64,000 bases of DNA, from NCBI RefSeq assembly GCF_046115515.1, contig NZ_CP175953.1. One strand, 5' to 3'. This document shows, one piece after another, positions 17,989 through 27,511 of the stretch (the first letter of the stretch is position 1; each line of letters starts with the position of its first letter). The notes under the pieces were generated by a model. The model searched no databases. It saw only the letters and a list, made by a program, of their open reading frames with translations, and had not been told where the DNA came from. The DNA is from Gracilimonas sp017641085. Its GTDB lineage: Bacteria; Bacteroidota; Rhodothermia; Balneolales; Balneolaceae. The position numbers were made by a program, and so were the translations under genes.

Positions 17989-18630
17989 ATGAAATTAATT
18001 AACAGACACGTTGAGAAAACTAACTACAAAAGTTTAAAGGACAGAGAGCTCGTAAAGAAATTTCGAAACAGCGCAGATGAGTCGGCTTTTAATGAACTGA
18101 TGAACCGGCATCAGCAGAAGATTTATTCCTATATCTACAGCATGGTGATGAATCCCGAAATCGCTAATGATCTGTTTCAAACTACCTTCACCAAAGTCAT
18201 CACCAAAATGGATGACACCTACAATGAACAAGGTAAATGGATTGCCTGGGTGATGCGTATTGCACATAATGCAACGATTGATTATCTAAGAAAACAAAAG
18301 CGTTATATCGACGTTAGTGGATGGAGCGACGAGGACTCTAACACCGATTATTTTGATCGGATGGAAGATGAAAGTGTTGTGGACGCAGATGAGCAATTGG
18401 TTGAAACTGAGACCCGGGCAAGTCTGATGAGACACATTGCTAAACTTCCTGAAGAGCAACGTTCGGTAGTTCTTTTACGGCACTATTATGAAATGCCATT
18501 TAAGGAAATTGCAGAACTTACCGATGTATCCATAAATACGGCATTAGGTCGTATGCGATACGCGCTCATAAACCTTCGAAAATATTTTGAAGAAGAACGA
18601 GAAGAAGAGCAAAAACATGCACACGGATGA
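17989..18630 (+). CDS. ECF-type RNA polymerase sigma factor
   Basis: A 213-residue sigma-70-family factor with only regions 2 and 4. Region 2 spans about residues 20-110 (SAFNELMNRHQQKIYSYIYS, ANDLFQTTFTKV, WIAWVMRIAHNATIDYLRK). Region 4 spans about 145-200 (LPEEQRSVVLLRHYYEMPFKEIAELTDVSINTALGRM). It overlaps by 14 bp a gene for a single-pass membrane protein that looks like its anti-sigma partner. The regulon is unknown. Confidence 0.9.
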   Translation: MKLINRHVEKTNYKSLKDRELVKKFRNSADESAFNELMNRHQQKIYSYIYSMVMNPEIANDLFQTTFTKVITKMDDTYNEQGKWIAWVMRIAHNATIDYLRKQKRYIDVSGWSDEDSNTDYFDRMEDESVVDADEQLVETETRASLMRHIAKLPEEQRSVVLLRHYYEMPFKEIAELTDVSINTALGRMRYALINLRKYFEEEREEEQKHAHG

Positions 18631-19165
18631 AAATAAAGCTATTCGTTATCTGATGAAGGAAATGGATCCTTCAGAGGAAATGGAGTTTGAAAAATTAATG
18701 CGGGAAGATGAAGATCTGTTAATCGAAGTCGAAAGTCTGAGAGCCACTAGACGAAGGCTCTCGGGCCTTCCTAAAAAAACACCTCCCGAACAACTAACTC
18801 AAAAAATAACGAATGACGCAAAACAGCTACAATCAGATTCACTAAAAAAATCTAAAAACATCACCTTCTTCCTTAAAAGGGGGATAGCAGCTGCAATATT
18901 GTTAGCCGCATTCACCGGAGGTGGATACTATTTCTATACCGGAGAAGCAGTTACCGTTCCTGCAACAGCTTCTGACAGCCAGACCATAGAACCTTGGGTT
19001 GACAGGAATGAAATTCTTCGGTTCTCGGGAGACCAGCCGGTGAGTCAGTCCGCATCGCTGAAAAGTGATATGGATAAGAGCTACGACAAGCTAGAGCTGG
19101 TAAACGACCTGAACGGCAGCAGCAACGCCGGAAGCGGAATTTTACTGACCGGTTCATCTAATTAA
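18617..19165 (+). CDS. Putative membrane anti-sigma factor
   Basis: A 182-residue protein. The N-terminus MHTDENKAIRYLMKEMDPSEEMEFEKLM resembles the sigma-binding head of membrane anti-sigma factors without zinc ligands. One membrane helix follows at about residues 87-105 (GIAAAILLAAFTGGGYYFY), then a Ser-rich periplasmic tail. ATG at 18617 is chosen over 18587 because the homologous head begins there and the overlap with the sigma gene is then 14 bp rather than 44. The role is inferred from position and architecture. Confidence 0.7.
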   Translation: MHTDENKAIRYLMKEMDPSEEMEFEKLMREDEDLLIEVESLRATRRRLSGLPKKTPPEQLTQKITNDAKQLQSDSLKKSKNITFFLKRGIAAAILLAAFTGGGYYFYTGEAVTVPATASDSQTIEPWVDRNEILRFSGDQPVSQSASLKSDMDKSYDKLELVNDLNGSSNAGSGILLTGSSN

Positions 19166-19305
19166 ATGCAAGGCAGCCAAAAGGTTGCCTGCTCAATGTG
19201 GAAAACTTTCCCTTAATATGTGCATAAGTATTTTTGTATAGCAGTGCACCTCGCTTTATATTAGATTTTGTCAATAAAGTATATCAAGCATAAAGCAGGT
19301 TTTTA

Positions 19306-20103
19306 ATGGGAAAAGTCATTTCAATTGCCAATCAGAAAGGTGGAGTCGGAAAAACAACCACGGCAATTAATTTAGCTGCAAGTTTAGCCGCCGTAGAGCA
19401 TCCTACCTTGGTTATTGATATCGATCCGCAGAGTAACACCACCAGTGGGCTTGGTATTGATACGAAGACGGTGACTAACTCGGTATACGAAATCATGATT
19501 GGCAGTACTGATATTGAAGATACAATCCGGCAAACGGAATTGGATTTTCTGGATTTAGTGCCCTCTCATATTAACCTGGTGGGTGCCGAAATTGAGATGA
19601 TTGACCGGGAAGAGCGGGAGCGCATCCTGAAGAAAGCGATCGAAAGCGTTCGCGATAAATATGATTTTGTCATTATTGATTGTCCGCCTTCATTAGGTTT
19701 GTTGACGATTAATGCTTTAACGGCTTCCAATTCCATCGTGATTCCCGTTCAGTGCGAGTATTTTGCATTGGAAGGATTAGGTCAGCTTTTAAATACCATC
19801 AAAATTGTACGCCAGCACCTGAACCCCGATTTAGACATCGAGGGAGTTCTGCTGACGATGTACGACACCCGAACAAGGCTTTCGAACCAGGTTGCAGATG
19901 AGGTTAAACGTTACTTTGACGACCGGGTTTTTAAAGCCGTGATAGCACGAAATATCCGGCTGGCCGAGGCTCCGAGTTTTGGGAAGCCGGCTCTGTTATA
20001 CGACTCCACAAGTGTGGGAGCCAAGAACTACCTTGCGCTGGCACGAGAAATCATCAAGAGAAATAAGAAACTATTTAAGAACAGCCCGGTTCTTACTGAT
20101 TAA
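19306..20103 (+). CDS. parA: Chromosome-partitioning ATPase ParA/Soj
   Basis: A 265-residue ParA-type Walker ATPase that moves ParB-parS complexes over the nucleoid. The deviant Walker A is NQKGGVGKTTTAINLAASLA at residues about 7-26, with IDIDPQSNTTSGLG and the Walker B IIDCPPSLGLLTINAL. It has no N-terminal DNA-binding extension, as in chromosomal Soj. It is followed after 16 bp by parB. A possible -7 element TATTTTTG lies at 19229-19236. Confidence 0.96.
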   Translation: MGKVISIANQKGGVGKTTTAINLAASLAAVEHPTLVIDIDPQSNTTSGLGIDTKTVTNSVYEIMIGSTDIEDTIRQTELDFLDLVPSHINLVGAEIEMIDREERERILKKAIESVRDKYDFVIIDCPPSLGLLTINALTASNSIVIPVQCEYFALEGLGQLLNTIKIVRQHLNPDLDIEGVLLTMYDTRTRLSNQVADEVKRYFDDRVFKAVIARNIRLAEAPSFGKPALLYDSTSVGAKNYLALAREIIKRNKKLFKNSPVLTD

Positions 20104-20119
20104 GACAGAATTTTAGATT

Positions 20120-21039
20120 ATGGCTACCAAAAAAGTTTTAGGCCGAGGATTAGGCGCTTTTTTTCCTGAATACCAGGAAGAAGGCAAAGAAACGGAAAAG
20201 AAGGAAGGTGTTGAAAAAAGCATCGTAAAACCGGAAGACCGCGTTAATATCGTTCTTTTTGTTCCGGTCGATCACATCCGGAAGAATCCACATCAGCCGC
20301 GCAAAGAGTTTGATGAGGAAAAACTGGATGAACTGGGTGCTTCTATTAAAGAGCACGGCTTAATTCAGCCTATAACCGTTCGGTATATCGGGGAAAAACG
20401 ATTTGAGCTCATTAGTGGTGAACGCCGTTTACGTGCTGCTAAACTGGCCGGGTTGAAGGAAATTCCCGCTTTCATCAGAGAAGCAGATGATGAGCAAAGC
20501 ATGGCTTTTGCCCTGATTGAAAATATTCAGAGGGAAGAGTTGAATCCGCTGGAGGTAGCTTTGGGATATAAGCGGCTGCTGGAAGAATTTGACTATACAC
20601 AGGCCGAAGTGGCCGACCGAGTAGGGAAAAACCGAACAACGGTTACCAACATGTTACGCCTGCTGAACCTGCCTGCTTTCATACAGTCTGCCTTGAAGTC
20701 GAATCAGATTTCGATGGGGCATGCCCGGGCTTTAATTACCATTGAAGATGAAGAAGTCCAGCAGAAGATACTCAAGAAGGTAATTGACAAAGGACTTTCG
20801 GTAAGGCAGATTGAAGAAGCGGTGCGTGATGTGATGAACCCGTCAACATCGAAAAAGAAATCTTCATCCAAAAAAGAAACATCCAATCCTTTTTATGATG
20901 AAATTTCAGCTCGCTTGCGACGTACATTCAGTACCAAGGTAAATGTACAACCCAAGAAAAAGGGGGAGAAATCAGGATTGAATATTATTCCGATGATGAC
21001 CTTGAACGAATACTGGGTATTTTTGACTCGATCGATTAG
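20120..21039 (+). CDS. parB: Chromosome-partitioning protein ParB (frame break near 20960)
   Basis: CTP-dependent parS-binding clamp. The in-frame part has LGRGLGAFFP, the ParB/Srx box IRKNPHQPRKEFDEEKLDELG with ISGERRLRAAKLAG, and the helix-turn-helix YTQAEVADRVGKNRTTVTNMLRLL. At AAAAAGGGGG (20957-20966) the frame breaks. The conserved C-terminus IEYYSDDDLERILGIFD is present only in the -1 frame and ends at TAG 21037-21039, giving about 306 residues in total, a normal ParB length. As written, the zero frame instead runs on into the next gene. Either one base is missing in the homopolymer (assembly or real mutation), or a -1 slip occurs at A-AAG-GGG. Confidence 0.85.
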
Positions 21040-21646
21040 CCTGATTTTTCTTATAGGATTGATCCTCGGTGGACAGAGTTTTGCCCAAAGTTTTAGTTCT
21101 TACCAAAAATTTGTTCCCCAACATTATTCGTTGAAACAGTCCTTTTCCGACTCAGCAACCGACCAAAATGAATACCCGGAACCTAAGATGGTTCTGCGGA
21201 GGTCCCTGATGATTCCCGGCTGGGGACAGGTAACCAATAAGCAGGCATGGAAAGTACCAATTGTGTATGGTTTGTTGGGTGGGCTTACTTACTACAGCAT
21301 TTATCTGCACAAGAATTATAATGACTACCGGGCGGCATATTACAATTTAAACCCGGACACGCCGGATGATAACCGGTTTGGCCCCACACCGGGGTACATT
21401 TCTCCAAATTCAAACCTGAGTTCGCTGAGAGAAACCCGGAACTTTTATCGAAATCGCAGGGATTTAGTGTATGTATTTATTGGATTATCATATGCGCTTA
21501 ACGCAATTGATGCCTACGTTTTTGCACATTTGCGTCCTTTTGATGTATCAGATGACCTGTCGATGAATGCAAGGCTGAAACCGGGGGTACTGGCAGTTCG
21601 CAATACAGAGCCGGTACCTGTACTTTCATTGTCCATTAATTTTTAG
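20996..21646 (+). CDS. DUF5683 membrane protein
   Basis: A protein of about 207-216 residues with an N-terminal signal or membrane segment (SLIFLIGLILGGQSFAQ) and the DUF5683 core LRRSLMIPGWGQVTNKQAWKVP. Two further helices follow (about VYGLLGGLTYYSIYL and LVYVFIGLSYALNAIDAYV). This domain commonly follows parB in Bacteroidota-like genomes. It sits in the zero frame of the broken parB, so it appears fused to ParB as sequenced. Its own start is either ATG 20996 (44-bp overlap with parB) or TTG 21023, just before the signal peptide. Function unknown. Confidence 0.75.
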   Translation: MTLNEYWVFLTRSISLIFLIGLILGGQSFAQSFSSYQKFVPQHYSLKQSFSDSATDQNEYPEPKMVLRRSLMIPGWGQVTNKQAWKVPIVYGLLGGLTYYSIYLHKNYNDYRAAYYNLNPDTPDDNRFGPTPGYISPNSNLSSLRETRNFYRNRRDLVYVFIGLSYALNAIDAYVFAHLRPFDVSDDLSMNARLKPGVLAVRNTEPVPVLSLSINF

Positions 21647-22360
21647 ATGATTACTTATATGAGTGAAGAACAAAGAGAATTTCAAAAAAAGAGCCAGGCG
21701 AACGGGTACGACCGTGACATCTGGAGTGTATTTAAAATTATGGGCGAACTTGTGGAGGGCTACGATAAGCTTTTCCAGATAGGCCCTTGCATTTCTATTT
21801 TCGGTTCTGCCCGAACCAAATCCGAAAATGAGTATTATCAACTTGCGGTAGAAACGGCGGATAAAATTACCCAGAAAGGTTTCGGTGTAATTACAGGGGG
21901 AGGGCCGGGCATCATGGAAGCCGCAAATAAAGGAGCCGAAGTAGGGAAAGGAAAATCAGTTGGGCTGGGAATTAACCTGCCCTTTGAGCAGGGCATAAAC
22001 CAACATGTGGACCCGGACTTCAGCATCAACTTTAACTACTTTTTTGTACGAAAGGTGATGTTCGTGAAATACGCACAGGGCTTTATTGTATTCCCCGGTG
22101 GATTTGGAACCCTTGATGAATTGTTCGAAAGTCTTACGCTTATCCAAACCCGCAAGATCGATCAGATTCCGATTGTTCTTTTTGGCAGCGAGTATTGGTC
22201 TGGTTTGGTTGACTGGATGGAGAAAACAATGAAAGAGTGGGGTACCATTTCTGATAAGGATACCGACCTGTTTCATATCACAGATTCAACCGATGAGGCG
22301 GTAAAAATAATCTGCGATTTTTACAGCAAAAAAGAGCCTATGCCAAACTTTTACTTTTAA
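21647..22360 (+). CDS. LOG-family protein (TIGR00730-like)
   Basis: A 237-residue Rossmann-like protein related to cytokinin riboside 5'-monophosphate phosphoribohydrolases, which hydrolyse nucleoside monophosphates. It has FGSARTKSENEYY, GGGPGIMEAANKGA and the signature PGGFGTLDELFESLTLIQT. The start codon follows directly after the DUF5683 stop codon, so the two are probably co-transcribed. The substrate in this organism is unknown. Confidence 0.88.
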   Translation: MITYMSEEQREFQKKSQANGYDRDIWSVFKIMGELVEGYDKLFQIGPCISIFGSARTKSENEYYQLAVETADKITQKGFGVITGGGPGIMEAANKGAEVGKGKSVGLGINLPFEQGINQHVDPDFSINFNYFFVRKVMFVKYAQGFIVFPGGFGTLDELFESLTLIQTRKIDQIPIVLFGSEYWSGLVDWMEKTMKEWGTISDKDTDLFHITDSTDEAVKIICDFYSKKEPMPNFYF

Positions 22361-22490
22361 TTGGGAACATGACGGTGCTTTGATAAGTTTTATATATACT
22401 AATTCATTAGAAAGGCAGTTATAAATTTAATTTCAGCGTCATTTTTTATTAAATTCGGCGCTGCAACTAACGATCACAAATAAAATAGAT

Positions 22491-23522
22491 ATGAAGGTTT
22501 TTAAAAGAAGTTCAATAGCGATTGTTTTGGCTTTGATGGCAACTACAGTTTTTGCTCAAACTAAAACAGATGCTGTGAAGGCTTACAATGCAGGATATGA
22601 AGAAGCCAAATCAGGCAATTATGAAGCTGCTATTGCATCGTACACACAGGCACTGACTATTGCAAGACAACTTGGTCCAGAAGGTGAAGACATTGTGGAC
22701 AGAGTTGAGCAGCAAATCCCTGCTGCATATTTCAACAAGGCCAGAAGCCAGTATCAGGAGTATCAAAAGAGCAAAAGCCTGGAAGCTTTAGATGCTACCA
22801 TTGAGGCGTTCCGGGAAGTTGTTGATGTTGGTGAGGAATACAATGACGACCGTGTTACACCAATCGCCAAGCGAAATATTCCGGTTCTGTTATACCAAAA
22901 ATCTGTAACGCTTTATTCTAACGACGAGCTGGAAAAAGCTAACGAGGCTGTTGAAAAAGCAATAAAAGAAAATTCAAATTATGCGGTAGCTTACTACCAA
23001 AAGGCGAAAATCATCAAGAAGCAGAATGATACCGATGGAGATGGTATTATTGACCAAAATGTTGATGAACTGCTTAACTGGTACGACCAAGCTATTGCCA
23101 AGGCTGAGGCAACCAACAACTCAGACATTGCTGAGAAAGCCCGAGAAGCTGCCCACGATGAACTGCTTGCTGTTGGAACTCGTCAATCAGAAGCCGGTGA
23201 CACCAAAACGGCTATGGAAACATTAAACAGAGCTCTCAACTACGACGATGAGTCAGCTGATGTGTATTACCGACTTGCCGAAGCCAGCAACAAAGCAGGA
23301 AGTTATGAGCAGGCTGTAGAGTATGCCACAACAGCTTTAGATCATGAAAGTGGTGGTAAAACCGATAAGGCAAAAATCTACTTTGAGTTGGGATATGCCC
23401 ACCAAACATTAGGTAATAAATCAGTAGCCTGCGACGCATTCACCAATGCTTTATATGGTTCATTCAAATCACCGGCTCAGCATAAAATGGAATATGAGCT
23501 TAAGTGTGAAACTGCTCGTTAA
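22491..23522 (+). CDS. Periplasmic TPR protein
   Basis: A 343-residue protein with a signal peptide (MKVFKRSSIAIVLALMATTVFAQ) and several tetratricopeptide units, for example AYNAGYEEAKSGNYEAAIASYTQAL split over residues about 30-55, and further units around 145-165, 215-235 and 245-320. Between them DTDGDGIIDQN looks like an inserted calcium-type acidic loop. It probably acts as a protein-interaction scaffold in the periplasm. A strong terminator follows. Confidence 0.82.
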   Translation: MKVFKRSSIAIVLALMATTVFAQTKTDAVKAYNAGYEEAKSGNYEAAIASYTQALTIARQLGPEGEDIVDRVEQQIPAAYFNKARSQYQEYQKSKSLEALDATIEAFREVVDVGEEYNDDRVTPIAKRNIPVLLYQKSVTLYSNDELEKANEAVEKAIKENSNYAVAYYQKAKIIKKQNDTDGDGIIDQNVDELLNWYDQAIAKAEATNNSDIAEKAREAAHDELLAVGTRQSEAGDTKTAMETLNRALNYDDESADVYYRLAEASNKAGSYEQAVEYATTALDHESGGKTDKAKIYFELGYAHQTLGNKSVACDAFTNALYGSFKSPAQHKMEYELKCETAR

Positions 23523-23545
23523 GAGTTTTCGAACTTAAAATATTA

Positions 23546-23577
23546 ACCACGCTGTAATAATCAGCGTGGTTTTTTTA
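23546..23577 (+). terminator. Rho-independent terminator
   Basis: Perfect stem AACCACGCTG / CAGCGTGGTT (23546-23555, 23563-23572) with a T7 run, 25 bp after the TPR gene stop. Confidence 0.85.
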
Positions 23578-23695
23578 TGTCATAAATTTCCGTGTAATGA
23601 GCAAAAACTCTTGCCTGCTCCTTTTATACATACAAGCCTTTTCCTATCTTCGTGAGGATTTAAAAAACACAATTTTCATTCTACTAAATCATTAA

Positions 23696-25690
23696 ATGCC
23701 TGCATCTAAACTAGACCAGCTCTGTGTAAATACAATTCGAACCTTATCTATAGATGCCGTTGAAAAGGCGAATTCCGGTCACCCGGGCATGCCAATGGGC
23801 ATGGCAGATGCAGCCTATGTACTGTGGACGAAATTTCTAAAGCACAACCCAAAAAATCCGGACTGGTTTGATCGCGATCGCTTTATTCTTTCAGCAGGTC
23901 ATGGATCGATGCTTATTTACAGTTTACTGCATCTCACAGGTTATGAAGTAAGCCTCGAAGAGATAAAAAACTTCCGGCAGATGGGAAGTATAACGCCCGG
24001 CCACCCGGAATATGGAATGACACCGGGAGTTGAAACTACAACCGGTCCTTTGGGACAAGGCTTTGGAACCGGTGTTGGTATGGCTATGGCTGAGCATTTT
24101 ATGTCGGCAAAGTTCAACAAAGAAGGGCATAAAATTGTAGATCACTACACCTATGCTATTGTTAGTGATGGTGACTTGATGGAGGGAATTTCCCATGAAG
24201 CTGCATCGATGGCCGGACACATGGGCCTCGGTAAGTTGATTTACCTGTACGATTCAAACAGCATTTCGATTGAAGGATCTACCGATCTTGCTTTTACCGA
24301 AGACGTTCCCAAACGATTTGAATCCTACAACTGGCACGTAGTAGAAATTGATGGGCATAATCATGATGAAATCACAGCAGCAATCGAAGAAGCACAGTCA
24401 GTAACTGATAAGCCTTCGATCGTTGTTTGTACTACTCACATCGGGTACGGAAGCCCTAATAAGCAGGATAGTGAGTCCTCACACGGTTCTCCATTGGGTG
24501 AGGAAGAAATTAAACTTACCAAAGAAGCGTACGGTTGGGATACCGAAAAAAAATTCTTCATTCCCGAAGAAGCTCTCGCAAAGTTCAGAGAAGAACAGGA
24601 GAAAGGAGAGGAAGCTGAAAACGCCTGGAAAGAGGAAGTAGCTACCTATGAAAAAGCTTATACCGAGGAAGGAAAGATATTCAAAGCTTGGGTTAACAGA
24701 GACCTGTCTTCTGATCTGGAATCGAAGTTGCCGGTATTTGAAGAAGATGCAAAAGGAATGGCAAGTCGTGCGGCTTCCGGCAAAGTGATTAATGCCATCA
24801 AAGAAATTGTACCCAACTTATTCGGAGGTTCGGCAGATCTCGGTGGAAGTACCAAAACCGACATTGACGGATACGGATCGTACCTGCCGGGTAACCCAAC
24901 GGGGAGAACCATTCATTACGGAGTACGGGAACACGCTATGGGAGCAGCTGTAAATGGGATGGCGCTGCACGGTGGACTAGTTCCTTACGGTGCTACCTTT
25001 TTTGTGTTTACCGATTATATGCGCCCCGCCATACGTTTAGCCGGCTTGATGAAAGTGCCGTCGATATTTGTGTTAACTCACGACAGTATTGGCCTTGGCG
25101 AAGACGGCCCGACTCACCAACCCGTGGAACACCTCGCCAGCCTGAGGGCGATGCCAAATATCACCATTTTACGTCCCGGTGATGCTAATGAGACATCCCA
25201 TGCATGGAAGGCAGCTTTGGAAAATACGACCGGGCCAACGCTGCTGGTCTTAACCCGACAGAACTTGCCTACATTATCCCGTTCGGATGAGAATTCAGCA
25301 TCCATGGTTTCTAAAGGTGCTTACATTTATTCGGATGCTGAGAAAGAAATTCCGGATGCCATCCTGATTGGGACCGGATCGGAGCTCCACCTTGCAGTAG
25401 AAGCCAAGGCTAAACTGGCAGACAAAGGCATAGACGCACGTGTAGTGAGCATGCCAAGCTGGGAGCTGTTTGAGAGGCAAGACGCCTCATACAAGGAATC
25501 TGTGCTTCCAAAGGCTGTTACAAACCGGATTTCCATTGAAGCGGGAGCTACCTTTGGGTGGGAACGCTATATTGGGCCTGAAGGAACGGCTATTGGATTG
25601 AACAGTTTTGGAGAGTCAGCTCCTTACGAAGAGCTCTTTGAACATTTTGGCATAACCACAGATGCCATTGTTGAGGCTGCGGCTAAATAA
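23696..25690 (+). CDS. tkt: Transketolase
   Basis: TPP-dependent two-carbon transfer enzyme of the pentose phosphate pathway. At 664 residues it has usual length. It carries AVEKANSGHPGMPMGMA at the N-terminus, GPLGQGFGTGVGMA, the TPP motif beginning GDGDLMEG in SDGDLMEGISHEA, the transketolase signature around FGGSADLGGSTKT, and the pyrimidine domain with THDSIGLGEDGPTHQPVEHL. Monocistronic. Confidence 0.97.
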   Translation: MPASKLDQLCVNTIRTLSIDAVEKANSGHPGMPMGMADAAYVLWTKFLKHNPKNPDWFDRDRFILSAGHGSMLIYSLLHLTGYEVSLEEIKNFRQMGSITPGHPEYGMTPGVETTTGPLGQGFGTGVGMAMAEHFMSAKFNKEGHKIVDHYTYAIVSDGDLMEGISHEAASMAGHMGLGKLIYLYDSNSISIEGSTDLAFTEDVPKRFESYNWHVVEIDGHNHDEITAAIEEAQSVTDKPSIVVCTTHIGYGSPNKQDSESSHGSPLGEEEIKLTKEAYGWDTEKKFFIPEEALAKFREEQEKGEEAENAWKEEVATYEKAYTEEGKIFKAWVNRDLSSDLESKLPVFEEDAKGMASRAASGKVINAIKEIVPNLFGGSADLGGSTKTDIDGYGSYLPGNPTGRTIHYGVREHAMGAAVNGMALHGGLVPYGATFFVFTDYMRPAIRLAGLMKVPSIFVLTHDSIGLGEDGPTHQPVEHLASLRAMPNITILRPGDANETSHAWKAALENTTGPTLLVLTRQNLPTLSRSDENSASMVSKGAYIYSDAEKEIPDAILIGTGSELHLAVEAKAKLADKGIDARVVSMPSWELFERQDASYKESVLPKAVTNRISIEAGATFGWERYIGPEGTAIGLNSFGESAPYEELFEHFGITTDAIVEAAAK

Positions 25691-25716
25691 GTCAGCCAGC
25701 CACCCGAAAAGTAAAG

Positions 25717-26859
25717 CTACTTCTCAGGCCGATGTACACAGGTAAAAGTTACATCGTCCAAGGGGCTTACGGAGCCTATAAAGGCCTCCAATGAGGATTG
25801 TACTTTGCCGATAATGGTTTTGGCGTGAAGGGAGCCGTAGATTTCCATCAGGGATTCGATGCGCTCTTCTCCGTATTCTTCATCCCGCTCGTTTCGTGAT
25901 TCATTGAGCCCGTCTGTGTAGAATAGAACAGAGTCGCCGGGTTTAAAATGAAATTTCTTCACTTCGAGGTTCTTATCCAGAAGCTTGGTTGAGGCCATAC
26001 CCAAAGCAAAACCGTTGGCCTTCAGTTTGAAAGTAGTGTCGCGTTCCTTGTTGTAGTAGATAGGGATGTTATGCCCGGCCCGGATATACTCAAAATGGTC
26101 CTCATCGTTGGGGAAGAAGGCGGCACACCCGGTAACAAAGGTTTTATCCTTGCTGTTGCTTTTGATGTAGTTGTTCAGCTGAAGAAAGAGCTCTTTAGGG
26201 GATGGATGATCCTTTTCGATAATCAAATTCACCAAGGCCTGTAGCCGAACCATATACAGGGCGGCACTGAGCCCTTTACCTGAAACGTCTGCTATCACAA
26301 CGTAGGTTCCTTTTTCCGTTTCGATCACATCCAGGTAGTCTCCACCGACCTCCTTGGCCGTATGTGCAAATGAATATACTTCAAGATTATCTTTACTTAG
26401 GGATGTTCCCGGAAGCAAGCTAAGCTGAATTTCCCGGGCCAAATCGATCTCTTTTTGCACATCCGATTTCTCCAGAAGCTCAATTAAAAGCAGCATGAAC
26501 ATGCTTAGAAAACTAAAGGGAAGCAGCAGGTCACCAATCAGGAAATACTGTATGATATCCAGGAAGTTGAGCACGTAATAGGCTACAAAACTTACAGAAC
26601 CCAATCCAAAGATAAGGCGACGTGTGGGGTTGAGGCGTTGGGCGAGATCAGAAAACAACCGCAGCATTTTGATGTGCCCGGGAAGCTGCTGTCCCTGCTG
26701 CCGCTCAATGTCTTCGACAGCTTCTTTATAAACCAACTTCAGGCGTTCAGTATCGGCCGTGAGTTCTTTCGAGAATCTTTCCCGACTCATTCCGGAGACA
26801 TATTCCTGATAAAATTTCTTTGTGCCGTAGCCGGACTGTGCTTCGTTTTTTAAACCCAA
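25717..26859 (-). CDS. SpoIIE-type (PP2C) serine phosphatase, membrane-bound
   Basis: A 380-residue protein. The N-terminal 75 residues are helical. Two membrane helices (about 80-130) are followed by a linker (EIDLAREIQLSLLPG, the classic RsbU-like entry) and a PP2C/SpoIIE domain (about 160-375). Metal-binding acidic residues are visible in GGDYLDV, VIADVSGKGLSAAL, FYTDGLNE and PLDDVTF. It probably dephosphorylates an anti-anti-sigma factor, but none is nearby. The start is TTG at 26859. Confidence 0.88.
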   Translation of the reverse strand: MGLKNEAQSGYGTKKFYQEYVSGMSRERFSKELTADTERLKLVYKEAVEDIERQQGQQLPGHIKMLRLFSDLAQRLNPTRRLIFGLGSVSFVAYYVLNFLDIIQYFLIGDLLLPFSFLSMFMLLLIELLEKSDVQKEIDLAREIQLSLLPGTSLSKDNLEVYSFAHTAKEVGGDYLDVIETEKGTYVVIADVSGKGLSAALYMVRLQALVNLIIEKDHPSPKELFLQLNNYIKSNSKDKTFVTGCAAFFPNDEDHFEYIRAGHNIPIYYNKERDTTFKLKANGFALGMASTKLLDKNLEVKKFHFKPGDSVLFYTDGLNESRNERDEEYGEERIESLMEIYGSLHAKTIIGKVQSSLEAFIGSVSPLDDVTFTCVHRPEK

Positions 26860-26961
26860 GGCAATTACTGATCTGAATTTGTATTTAGCGCTTGTTCGTA
26901 ATAATAACTAAAAAGTTTAGCATTTGAACAGCATTTATTTGCTACCGAAGATTTGGAGAAG

Positions 26962-27507
26962 CTATTGGGTTTTAATCTCGGTGGTATCGGCCGGTACGCG
27001 GGTGGGATTTACGCGGTCGTAAACCACCCAGGCATCTCTGAAGTATCGTTTTACGATATTGGAAAATAGAATAGCACGGTCCCGTTCATGAAAATCACCT
27101 ACATGTACTCGATAATAAGGAGTACGGAAGAAGGTATAAGTATCCGGCTGATAACCTACAATAGTGGTATCGGCCCAGGCGCGAAAGTTTGCCGCCATCG
27201 TATCTGCCTGTACCACGCTTTGCCCGGAATAAATTTGCACCCGATAGCCTTCGTATAAATCTTTTTCTACTTCTTGCTGAACCTTAATCTGGTTAAAGCC
27301 ATCCGGAATTTTATTCTCCCGGTATGCATAGGCATCAGAAAGCTGGGTACGATAACTTTCCAGATTGAGGTTAGAGACAAGCTTCTCATTCTCTGACCTG
27401 AAATTTTCTCTTGCATTTTCAATGGTATCATTGACAGCCTGCTCGGTAGTAGAGCAGGAGACAACCACAAAAAGTAGCAGTGTAAGAAAGCTGAAGTATT
27501 TTATCAT
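26962..27507 (-). CDS. SPOR-domain lipoprotein
   Basis: A 181-residue protein starting MIKYFSFLTLLLFVVVSC, a lipoprotein signal with lipobox VVSC. An upstream in-frame start at 27603 would bury the signal and overlap the ALDH gene, so 27507 is used; it follows the ALDH stop by 4 bp. The C-terminal 80 residues (GYRVQIYSGQSVVQAD ... YYRVHVGDFHERDRA) are a SPOR domain, which binds denuded glycan at division sites. Its grouping with the deoxyribose genes is positional only. Confidence 0.83.
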   Translation of the reverse strand: MIKYFSFLTLLLFVVVSCSTTEQAVNDTIENARENFRSENEKLVSNLNLESYRTQLSDAYAYRENKIPDGFNQIKVQQEVEKDLYEGYRVQIYSGQSVVQADTMAANFRAWADTTIVGYQPDTYTFFRTPYYRVHVGDFHERDRAILFSNIVKRYFRDAWVVYDRVNPTRVPADTTEIKTQ

Positions 27508-27511
27508 AGGT

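Noticed and set aside
20120..21646. A genuine ParB-DUF5683 fusion protein
   Set aside because: The true ParB C-terminus is present in the -1 frame with its own stop, and DUF5683 has its own signal peptide, so two genes are more likely.
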